Assembly (NCBI GenBank): GCA_028751875.1
Contig: CM054134.1
Coordinates: 39,664,815 to 39,728,814 of the forward strand
DNA: 64,000 nucleotides
Source of the DNA: Rapana venosa
Taxonomy: Eukaryota; Mollusca; Gastropoda; Neogastropoda; Muricidae
Reading direction: 5' to 3'
Shown: piece after piece, positions 33,187 to 44,300 of the stretch
Numbering within the stretch: position 1 is the stretch's first letter
How the letters are laid out: each line of letters begins with the position of its first letter
Program-made: the position numbers and the translations under genes
The notes under the pieces: generated by a model
What the model was told of the DNA's origin: nothing
What the model saw: only the letters and a program-made list of their open reading frames with translations
The model's database searches: none

Positions 33187-33285
33187 TGTGAGTCAGAATG
33201 TGGATACCTCAGCGGTGGGCAGAGACAGTTGCATACACAAAAATCTCACCATTGGTGAACCTCAAGGCTCTAGCTGAGGAATGAA
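33187..33285 (+). repeat. Dispersed repeat R4, copy 4
   Basis: GTCAGAATGTGGATACCTCA, GTTGCATACACAAAAATCTC and ACCATTGGTGAACCTCAAGG: the clearest R4 copy. Confidence 0.7.
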
Positions 33286-34190
33286 CCCCCCCTCCCCCCG
33301 CAATCCCCTGGTGTCTTGTCAAGATTTATCACCTCAGCTACCCCTCTTTCAACTCCTCCCAGCTGCTATCCATTCCCTCCTGGCTGATGCTAATCATAGC
33401 AGCAACTGACCACACTTGGGCTTGGTAAAAGGAAGGGGCTAACTTTAGCACTGGGATCCTTGACTGAGTTATGCTTTTTATTTTTTACTTTATTTTTTTA
33501 TATCGAGGATAATGGAATTTGTGTGCTGTGTATTATGCTTTCCAACTTTTTAACCACCATAACAAGCAAACGAGTATTTTCCTAGGTCCTCCATCAAGCG
33601 CACAAACAGAAAATGTAAGAAGAAAATTTCACGTGAAAGGCCATAGCTATAATACAAATTATCAGTTTATACTTTTTTCAGGATGGTAATGGCCCACCCT
33701 CCATAGCTTATACAGAAGCTACAGAACATGACAGAACCAAAGCAATGAATGTTTCAATGTCTGTGGTCTCAGGCTTGCAAATCATGTTTGTTAGCAGGGG
33801 AGTTCTTCCGATGTACACAATAAAAACAACTCTTCTGAAATAGGCCATGACTTTTGTAATATCTAGAGAAATCAGTAGGAAGGTCCAATAGTGAGGAAAA
33901 ACTACATCTCATAAAGAAGGAAACCCCTTTTTCAGTCTTCATCAAAGTCAAATCACAGAAAAGAAAAAAAAATTAAACGTTATTTTTCCCTTTAAAATAA
34001 CCATTTGAATTCTTTTCTCTTTGATTTCACATTGCTAAGACAGAAAAAGGGTTGGTAATTGGTGATGATGACCACAAGAGACACTGCAGGAGCATGTCTT
34101 CTTTAACTTATATTTGGAAACGTTCTGTTTCTGTCCACACTGCATACACTTATTAAAGCTTATGTATGAAAAATACAGTATTCTAAGCAT

Positions 34191-34194
<4 letters not shown>

Positions 34195-34224
<30 letters not shown>

Positions 34225-34250
34225 CACACCACAACACACACACACACTGT
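34195..34250. repeat. (CA)n microsatellite
   Basis: CA tract with CCACACCACAACA interruption. Confidence 0.9.
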
Positions 34251-34669
34251 TGCACAAGTTTCAGTTAAAGCACCTTTAAATCAAAAGGTAATCGTCATAA
34301 AAACCAAGTCAATACAAATCTCGCAAGTACAGTTCACATACTTTGATTGTTTGACAAAACACTACCATCAATACTACAAACTAAAATCAACACATAACTA
34401 CAAAGTATGAACTATCATCTCTTAATCAACACACTTCCATAGATCCCTTTGATTTACCCTGGATGATGACACAGTCTCTTCTGTAAGGTGAACGAGTATC
34501 AATCTGTCATGAACTATCATGCACTGTTTCCTGTGACAGTACCAAGTGCAGTTCTAAGCTGCTGTAAGTTCTTTGATCACTAGCAGAACAAAATGAAAAT
34601 TCAAAAGAGAAGAATTGTAACATTCTTCCCCTACAAAGTTCATGCATATACACACCTAGATGGCAATTT

Positions 34670-34745
34670 TAAAAAATTCTGCATTTGCACACGGGGACTT
34701 GGTTTATAGTCTCATCCGAAGGACTCAACCTCCAATTGAATGTCA
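34670..34745 (-). mobile_element. SINE family S2, short fragment
   Basis: GCATTTGCACACGGGGACTT followed by GGTTTATAGTCTCATCCGAA and GGACT matches the middle of the S2 copies; the rest is missing. Confidence 0.5.
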
Positions 34746-36047
34746 TTTGATTTGAATTAATACATAGTACTAGCTGAGCATGTTGTCTGGTGACTTTTAA
34801 AGCAATGAACTCAAAACTCAAACTGCAGTGATCTGTTAATTTCAATACACACACTGGTTATTTTACTGGCTCTGCACTTGACTCACCTGACTAAACCAAA
34901 GCAATTTTCTCAATGATCTCAGATCTTATGTACTTTCATAAACAAATATATATGCAGTCCAAGCAAAGGATTTTCAGATATCAGATGCAATTTTATCTAA
35001 AGCAATTTCCTAAACTGAGACCAGATTGTTTTGTTTTTAAAAAAAAAAGTAATCTGCAGCCTAGAAGTTGATTAATTAAGATTACGTTAGACTTATGTAA
35101 TCTGGTTACTGATGATAGCAGTTAGTTGCTATTTACATTTTTTGTAATCTACTGCTTTACATACTTTAAAAAAAAAAACCCACACAAAACCACAACAACA
35201 AACAAACACAAAGCTAAAAAAAACAACCCAAAACCCCCCACCACTAGCAAGATTCTACGACAATACAGCAAGAGAGTGTACAAAACAATGAATTTATGAT
35301 ACTTTTATGTTTACTTGATACCAAGTACTACTGTCAATGTCTTTGTCACATGACAGGTATCTGTACAGTTCTCGTTTTTCTCATCACTTCTGTCTGCATG
35401 TAAATCTATCTTCCTATGACAGTAGATTTTTCTGAACAATTTTTGCAAGGGAGGTCTCTCCTGTTGCTTCAAATTTTGGTGTGTGGTTGTTGTTGTTGTT
35501 TTTTTGGGGGGAAGGGGGATTGTGTTGTTTTTTTCATGTGTATACTACAAAAAGGACATGGTTTGAATCAAAATAGAAAGAAAAAAAACAACTGGAATAT
35601 GCCAGATTGGAAGCAAATCCTGCTATTTTACACTGTAGTTTCTGATTCACATTTTTCAGAGATCTAAATTTCTCTTTAGCTTCGACCCCCCTCCCCCTCC
35701 CTACCCCACTCCTTTCCTACTCATTCTTGAATTATGCATCTTTGATTACTGTTTGAAAATTTCACATGATTTCAAATTTATGAAGAAAAAACAAAACAAA
35801 ATAAAAGTTACTACCGACATGTTCTAATTTATACAGCACAAGTTTAAATTAAAGAGCTCAAAATCAGCAAGTGTGTGAGCATCCTAAAAATTCACCAAAG
35901 TCAAGCAGATTCTTTAATTGATTTGAAATCTGATTTCATAAAAGGCAATAGCAGCTGTAGTTTTCAGTGAAAAATCCTATGATTTTCTTCCAGTTTATTA
36001 GACAAATCACTGGACTTCATTTTCTTTAATTATTTTATTATTTCAAG

Positions 36048-36378
36048 GATAATGGAATAGCATTTGTGTGGTTTTTTTAAAATCCAGTCTACGTGTGTAT
36101 ACAGTTTTTTAAATTTTGTCATCCGTTCCCACTGGCACACAATGGCCTACTCTTCCGAAAAGCAGAACGGGTTTTAACATGTGTGCAAAATGTTGTGCGT
36201 GCGTTCCCACATGGGACCTCAGTTTATAGTCTCACCTGAAGGACTTTTAGGGAGAGTGTAGTCAGCACTGATGTTAACTCCAGAGCAAAAATCCTCTTTA
36301 ACGAGATTTGAACCCCAATAAGCAGATCATGAGCGCACTACACATTACTCTAACCACCTGGCTATCCTGTCCCTTAAT
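36048..36378 (-). mobile_element. SINE family S2, most complete copy
   Basis: On the minus strand the head has an A-box-like GATAGCCAGGTGGTTAGAGT and a B box GGTTCAAATCTC. The body runs through AAAACCCGTTCTGCTTTTCG and GAAGAGTAGGCCATTGTGTG to a tail ATTCCATTATCCTTGAAATA. It serves as the reference for the copies at 10310, 14095, 32418 and 34670. Confidence 0.75.
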
Positions 36379-39280
36379 GGAGCATGGATGAGTGTCATCT
36401 TGAAACGTTTCTAATAGTGGAAAGTTACACAGAAAAATGAATCATTAAACATATCATGATACCCTCCTTATACAAGGACAAAATCGTGGGAGAAAATATG
36501 ACATGTGCAAGTTTTTCACGATTTTTTAAAATTATCAAAACTTACATCACACAACCAATCTTAGGAAAGCAACCACTTGCCACATATTTACCAAATGCAC
36601 ATGAAAATAAATTATGCCCTTATAACACGGAATGATAAAACAACAGTGTATTCAAACAATGTGATTATTTAATTCTATAAGGTGCACAGCCATGTCAACT
36701 TCAAGAACAATTTTTAGTGTAGCCATAATACTTCTTACACTAATAATTATTCACCAAACCAACCACACACATACACATAATGAAAGAAGATGATAATACA
36801 GTTGGCAGCAAAAAAAGTACACAACATCCACTCACTCATACTAATTAAAAATGCATGCCCATCTGCATACTCAATACAAGAGCACACGGCATTCCTCTAA
36901 ATAATGTTCTTTCATAGCACACACAGTTACGAACACTTGACACATATAAGTCTGGATAATAACTCACAAAGACTCATATACAAGAGGCAACCCCCCCCTC
37001 CCCCCACCCCCAAACTTCAATGCTCATATGAATACAACAGCCCAGGATTTAATGCATGATTTTATCGAATACAAATGGATTTTTCAGACTTTTAACATCT
37101 GTGATACCATCGGAAACACATTCATGATAAAAAGACACCTGTAACTTAGCAATCATTTTATATAAAGGAATGGAGAATGTCTGATATACACATCATTGAA
37201 TAGCCACATGATTTTAGCGCACAATTGCGTGCACTGAAGGAGGAAACATGAAAATTCATTAAACATTTTTTACATTGCCTCTTCTCTACTGATATCTACA
37301 TACTTTCATTCACCATCAATACTTTTCCTGTTGTTTTACCTTCAGTCAATCTTCTACATGTTAATCATTCCACAATCTTTTTTTTTCAAAACCATTACAC
37401 TTCATCAACACAATGTTCACTAATTTACTCTACTCTTCACTTCTGTGAAACTTTTACAGTAGCAATTACATACAAGTAATGAATGAATTACTGGAGAAAA
37501 AAAAAATCACACCTGAAATTATTCACATGCACAACCATATTGTGTGACATCACTTCTGCAAAATGACATCAAATCTCATCTGTGTTTATATAATGGTGAC
37601 ACAAAATACAAATGGAGACATCCAAACCACAGACTGTCACAATGAGTGCTATATGAGAACTGGCTTTACATCTGAAGACTGGCTTTATAGCTGAAAAAAC
37701 TGATGGTGAAAGAGACTGACAGGACTAGTGATGTCAATATGACAATGAGTGCATACTGTTCCTAAGTTTCCAGACATCCCATAGCGATCCAGGCACTTAT
37801 TTCTGAATGCTACCACGACACTCTATCCCAGTTTGTCAACGTTATTGTTCAGTCAAGTGCATGCTCACATGATTAATTTGTCCAGACTGGGAAATGAGAG
37901 TTGTTGCGCAAATAATAACATTCACAAGTACAAGAGCCTCAGAAATCTCTAAACTGGTGGTTCATAAAACTAAAACCAACACTTGCTGTTTCAGATTAAA
38001 ACAAAAGGCATCACTATATATTAAGTCTCTCTTTTAAAAATCATTCTTACTAAGACTGTATCCTACAAGTGTGTTAGCACTAAACAGCAAAGAAAGGAGG
38101 CATGAAGCTAAGATAACATCAACACTCATTTCTAAACAAAAATCAGAGCTTAGTTGGTTTCTTTATAATCATCATTTGAAGTTGTGTTACTGACAGCATA
38201 TAGACCAGAATGTTCATCTGACAAATTGCAGCACATAAGTAACAATTTTCAGTTTCCCACTTATGACTGGATTAGATGATAACCACATAAAAAGTAAACA
38301 CCAATCTCCCCCCCCCCCCTTTCCTCCAAGAGCAAAACAAACATTCATACATACATGCTAAGTCAACAAGGAAATTGTGTACATGTTTTCCTTGACAAGT
38401 TAACATCTGCATATTATACTGGTTTCTTCAAAACAAAATGTGGACAGTCCAATGAATAAATATCAGTCACATACTCTAACTGGTGGGCAGAGACAGGCTA
38501 AAGAATTGCAAATACTGAGGACATCAAATACTTTCATGCTGTTTCAAGTTCAGTTTTTTTCAAAATACACAATTCACACATGTATACAAACAAGGTGGCA
38601 AGCAATAAGACTAGAAATGAAATCCATACATATGCGATACAGTTTAAAAACCCATTAAACACAAATATTGAAAAATCAAACAAACAAAAAGACCAGAGTA
38701 AAAGAACAGAAGCAAAAGCGGAGTGTAGGTTGTGACACACCAAGGTATCATGGCAACGTCCGTTTACACCTGAGAAACCTGAAGAAAGAGTAGTGTCCTT
38801 TCAAATAAATTTTGATTGCTACTGTCACTACAACCCACACGATGAAACACTGGTGTCAAAGTTTCACTCCGTAGATAAAACACATTAATAAAAATAAGGA
38901 TAAAAAAATGGTCTAAAAAAACCAAATACCAACCAAACAAAAACCTACACCTAGGCTTGTAATGAGTAAGAATCAAACACACAGGAAAAAGAGGACGCTG
39001 CCTAAAGTTTTGGTGCGTCCCAATTCGTCCACTCTCTCTCTCTCCTATCCATGGGTTGATAAACAATGATATTATGCACACTGTGGCAGTATACTTGCTG
39101 AAAGACTTTTTCTCACAGTCAGACGTGGCACACAGCAACCGAGTTCCAATCCACAGCAGCCAGCTGCTACCTCAACGCACAGGTGCACACTTACACAGGT
39201 GCCCAGGTGACACACTTGCCCTTATCACTTGTATACACACAAACACACACATCCTTGGCTGGTTGCGTCAGGGGATGGTT

Positions 39281-39352
39281 TCAGCTGCGTTTTGTGACCG
39301 GTGTAGAGTAGACAGACAGGAAAGTGTCTGTGCTCCCTGCTGCCAGTTTCAC
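39281..39352 (-). CDS. RPTOR: RPTOR last coding exon (14 in window)
   Basis: Encodes VKLAAGSTDTFLSVYST and four or five more residues before TGA (39283-39281). This closes the last propeller blade and matches the LAVGS...SVYS end of the family. Acceptor CCACAG at 39358-39353. Confidence 0.9.
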   Translation of the reverse strand: MKLAAGSTDTFLSVYSTPVTKRS

Positions 39353-41276
39353 CTGTGGCAAAGGAAAACCAGTTAGTGATATCATAATGGGTCAATATTA
39401 CGCAACATCACATGTCACATATCATATGGACCAATCCCCACCCCCTCCCTCACCTCTACAACTCTGGTGATCTCTCACAAAGTGAAACAGAATCTTTCCG
39501 TCTGTGTCAAACACATACACACACACTCATCTTTTGCACACACAAAACCCAACTAACTCACAAAATCCACTGACCACCAATAGCCAGACCTGGATGAGAG
39601 GTCAAATAGAACAAAGTGCACAGGTACCTAAGCATTCTCATCTATCTCCCTTGTTACATACACAAGCGCCAAACTTCTATTTGTCAACAACAGCAACAGA
39701 CCAAATGCTAGCAGAAATCTAAACACACACACACACTGAAGACTTGTGAGTGTAATCTACTGACCAGATGTGGATGGAAGGCCATGCAGCTGATGGTGCC
39801 GATGCGCTGACCCAGGAAGCCCTCATGGTAGCGGATGGTGCTGAGGGTGTCCCCGCTCTCATTGTACACGTTCAGAGACTGACTCATTGTGCCACTGCCA
39901 TCACGCAACACACACATACATACATATATATCTGTACATGGTGGTCATGTCTCCACCGTAACATGTCAACATCTAACGTTAACATCATCGCAATACAGCT
40001 GCACTAAAAGCCTATTCAACTTCTTGATAAGCTATTCTGGTCTTCACTGTTGTATTACGAATTAACTTCATTAGTCTTCACTGATGTACTACTTACCTTC
40101 TTTATAGTCTTATTAATTGATGTACTACTTAACTTCTTTACAGCCTTCATCGTTGTACTACTTACACTTTGTCAGCTAATTTTGGTTTGCTGTGTCTAAG
40201 CACACACATGCATTTGAACCATTACTTATCAATTCTTTTCAACAAAAATATATCTTAAACAAATTATCCTCTTCAGAGAGCATTAGTTTTGCGGCTCTAA
40301 ATGCTTCATGTCTTGGTTGTGTCTTGGGAGATTTTTTTCCCACTACGGTTAAATGTGTGTCATTTTGCAAAGGGACAAAGCCTGAAGGTGGTGAGAAAAT
40401 TCAAAGCTATCAGAACGGGTAACCCGCATTAAGGCCTCTGCTCGAGACCAAACCTTTGATAGAGAATATTATGATAAAACCTTCATTCTAAGTAGAGGTT
40501 TAATTCCCCGAAATCATTTTCAAGGGATCAACCTTAACTTCTGTCAAACAAGAGTCAGAGTGTTACCCTGAAAAAACCCCCCAGAGCAACCGAATGATAC
40601 AATCTATGTAAACCAAAAAAGTTCATGTTGTTAACAACAAGAATACTAGCCAATCACCAAATTCCAAAAGCGTACGCATAAAACCTCAAAGACACGCTCC
40701 ATGTGGAAATGCATGTCTGACACAGTTGAGAAGGCCCTTACCATGCATACTGCCCTGGAATGCATGTCGACAGCTGTGAATCCTCGACAGTTGGTGTTGT
40801 GGACTCGCACTGACTCTGTAAAGCGTGGATCCCAAAACCTCAGGTCTCCCATGGCGCTGTACACACAATTATCAACTCAATTCAATTTCAGCCCCCCCTA
40901 GCTTAGTCATGGTGAGATACCTTTTTTTAAACATAGTACAAACAGGAAAGTGTAAAATGTAACACTTATTAACCAATATGACAAAAAACCATACCTGAAA
41001 ATCCCTGAATGAATTTCTGCGGGTTATTTCTACACACTCCCAATATCCCAATATACATTCCCAATAAGCTAATCAAAAATGATGTTCAATGATACATGAA
41101 GTTTTTTTTAGTGCTCTCTTACATAATGTCATCTTGTTAGACTGCTGACTACTCTTTCAGTTTGCTATTTTTCTTTTTTTTTTTTTTTTCCAGACTCTCA
41201 ACTAATAATTTGATTACTTTTTCAGCACCATTTCTCTTCACTTCTGCTTGCCTAAACTTTGTTCTCCCTCTCTTGG

Positions 41277-41319
<43 letters not shown>

Positions 41320-44300
41320 AAAGATCTGTTACTAGTACATGCAGGGTATCATCTCTTCAAATACTGATTTTGAAACTTATTTGGGAAGGTCCGGTAAACA
41401 AAAATCTGTTTGGTTAAACCTGTAAGAACTTAGCGAGGAGAGAGACACAAAGATCAGGAAAAAACGGTTGCAAAAAGTATTGGAAAAAACAATAACTGTA
41501 CCCACTGTGCTTAGTTCAACTTGTCGATTTTTTCTGTCATTTTAACCTATAGTTTTCAGCCAACACCTGCTACATATCATTATGTCAGTCAATCCCAATG
41601 TTGGAATGTGGCTACCTTAATAGAGGGTAAAAACAGTCGCATACGCAAAAACCCATGATCAGTAAACCTCAGAGCTCTAGCCAAGGAACAAAGAAACAAA
41701 AAAGAAGTCAGTCACAGTTCATACTGCACAATTTTACAAGATCTCGATGACTGAAACATCTGAAGCTAACTGGCTAAACAGCTAAATTCATGTTCAAAAC
41801 GGAAGAGTTCAATCAATCCTACATCCACGATGAAGAATGGCTGTCAACAATCGCTTTCACACTCAAGTCGCATTCAGACCTTACCTGGCGCTGACGATTT
41901 TGCCCTCACCGCCTCTCTGGAGGTGAACTTTGATCACACAACTCTGATGTTCTCGTAATGTCATCACACGGCTGCAACACACCACCAAGAAATGCATAAC
42001 AAGAATATTTTTTTGCAGGTAATGCTCTGTGTGTGTGTGTGAATAAACATCCATATAAAGTTCTCTATGGCTGTTCATCATTTTTTTTCTCATTGATCTT
42101 TAATACAGCCTACCCCTGCAGAGTGGGGTGTACGTAATCTCACACAGATGTAAGTCCACAGAACTTCTCCAGCTTAACCACTAGACTGCCCCACCCTGGA
42201 AATTTTCTGCGGCTAAATGTGCACTCTATATGCCTACAACCTGGAAAATTTCTGGGGTTTCGAACTGAAGTAAACAAGCCAGCTTCCTTGACTACAGTTA
42301 AAGGGAAAGAACTCCAAAAGTAGTGGAGATCACTCTCCTGTTACTTGGCAACATCCAGATGCAAAACCCATGGCAAAAATGATCGTGTTTTTTTAGCTCG
42401 TATTTTGTTATTATGCATGACGGCTTGGGCAGTTCTTGTTCAAAATGGCTGACACTTCTCATTGAAGGTATCAATAACTTTACACAGCTTAACCCTAGTG
42501 GCGCGGTTCCCGGAATATTCCGGGAAAGGCGGGTCTAGGCTGTGTGGCGGATCCCGGAATATTCCGGGATGACGTGGGTGGTCATAGTTGAAAGCTTACT
42601 TTCGCTTTCAAAGGTCAGCCAATGAATGTTAAGGCCGTTGTAGGCCCGCAGAAAGGGGTGAAGGTCGTTTGACACACACAAGCAACGAAGAATCTGATTG
42701 GTTAAGAGTGTATTTTAATTTTTTTTCGGACCAGCCGAGATCGTCTTCAACAAAAATGGCGGCCAGCGTTTGCACTAGAATTTCTTCAAGCGTTTTTCGA
42801 GCTTTTTTACAAAATTGACAGCGAGGAGGAGTTTTAGAGGCTGGATTTGGTTGAAATAAACAATGAGAGAGACGATGAGGTAAGGATTGTGGAATATTTT
42901 TGAAAAACTTGGTAAAAATCGATCGCGATCGAACTGAATCGAGCGGTGCTAGTTTTGCTGGATGGACTTTTTCGCTACTCGGCGATTTCGACGTCACAGA
43001 TTGTTTTACTTTATTTTGACGCAACGAGGCTTTGAAATAACTGTTGTTGAGTCAAATCGCTATGCTGCTGAGTACTTTGCATCACATGAAATCAAGCGAT
43101 CTTTGTATTTTTGTCATAGAAAGCCACCACTTCGCACATTCCGCCATGACGGTCGCGATGGCGTCGATCCTGTCGCTGAACTTTTCCGAGTATTTGGTGA
43201 CCGATAAAGTGATACAAACTCCTTATTTTTTGAAAACTAATGTCAAGAAATAGTGTTTACCTAATCATGACATTTATGCACCGCAAGAACTTTGCTTATC
43301 GTGTTAAAATCGATCGGGGGCCCTGACAGTGGAACAGTGATCGGTAGTGCGAACATGATTTTTTTTTTTGGATTTTTTTTTACATAATCATAAACACTAC
43401 ACACTATTATAAAATTATACTCATTTAAAAGCATATTATCTCTTCTTTCCAGTGATCTATAGCTTAACACATTTAATTCAGTTTTATATATCAATATCAA
43501 GGGTTGTTTGAGCCCACCATGCTCCAAAACAATGCTAGCCAATGTTAATTCAGCCAATAGAAGTGAGGCTTGTTGCTGTTTATTTAGCGCTACTAGGGTT
43601 AAAAAGTGGCAAATAAAACTTTAGATAATCCTGACAGTGATGAAAACGATCGTGTATTATTCAGGAGAGAGTGCATTAAAAAAAAAAAGAATGAGATTTT
43701 TCCTGGACTTATGTTTAACGTTTGAGATGGGGGGTACTCAGAACGACAGTGGTGATGAAGAAAGTGTATTTTTTATCGTTTTTTACATTTTAAATATATT
43801 TTCGTAAAGAAATATCATGCTAACTAATCTGAGCTTGCCTCAAAGCAATCTACGATATATATATACACTGTCATTAGGCAGACTATCAGGTTTATTAATT
43901 TAGCAATTTCTGAGTAGGAGGGACATGAACATAGCAAGTGGTACAAAAGAATTTTATTCCCCAGCATATAGGGTGCACTTGCACTCGGCAGTTAAGAGGT
44001 TAAAAGCAAAGCAATTAAGCACGATCAGCATGGCATGAACTTTGAAGCAATGTATTTCAACACGGGCACTTTTACTCTGAAGATGGCATTTTCCCTTTTT
44101 CTATTTCCAATTTCTTTTTCTCTTTCCCTAAAACGATTCATTTCTTGATACTTTTCTCCTGAAGACTACAAGTCACTTGTCTTCAGGAACAGAACACTAC
44201 TACAATATATCTATCACCACAGTGTGATCTGCAATATTACCATTCTGTTGGGGAGAGCCTGCGGTCGAAGAGGCGCACAGTGCCGTCTCCACAGCCAGCG

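Larger units (their letters stand above)
25446..39280. other. No gene recognised between convergent CDK1 and RPTOR; includes probable RPTOR 3' UTR
   Basis: About 14 kb with no coding exon I can identify. It holds the repeats listed separately (S2 and S3 SINEs, R3, R4, a possible TTAA element) and simple repeats. The right part should contain the RPTOR 3' UTR on the minus strand. A minus-strand AATAAA (plus TTTATT, 35994-35999) is a candidate end, but the UTR length cannot be set from sequence. Confidence 0.5.

Noticed and set aside
39880..39894. Alternative acceptor (after AGTCAG) to repair the RPTOR exon 12-13 phase
   Set aside because: It keeps the frame but removes about seven conserved residues of a propeller strand; a one-base frameshift in exon 12 restores the ACG motif and fits better.
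42507..42570. STAT or heat-shock regulatory sites (TTCCCGGAA, GAATATTC)
   Set aside because: The match is a by-product of the 20-bp palindromes, which recur at the same place in each T1 copy and are better explained as transposon end sites.
42629..43253. Open frames of 69-131 codons inside the T1 element, repeated at 55331-55880
   Set aside because: Frames on both strands overlap, match no family and are conserved only because the two copies are recent duplicates; they are not a transposase.
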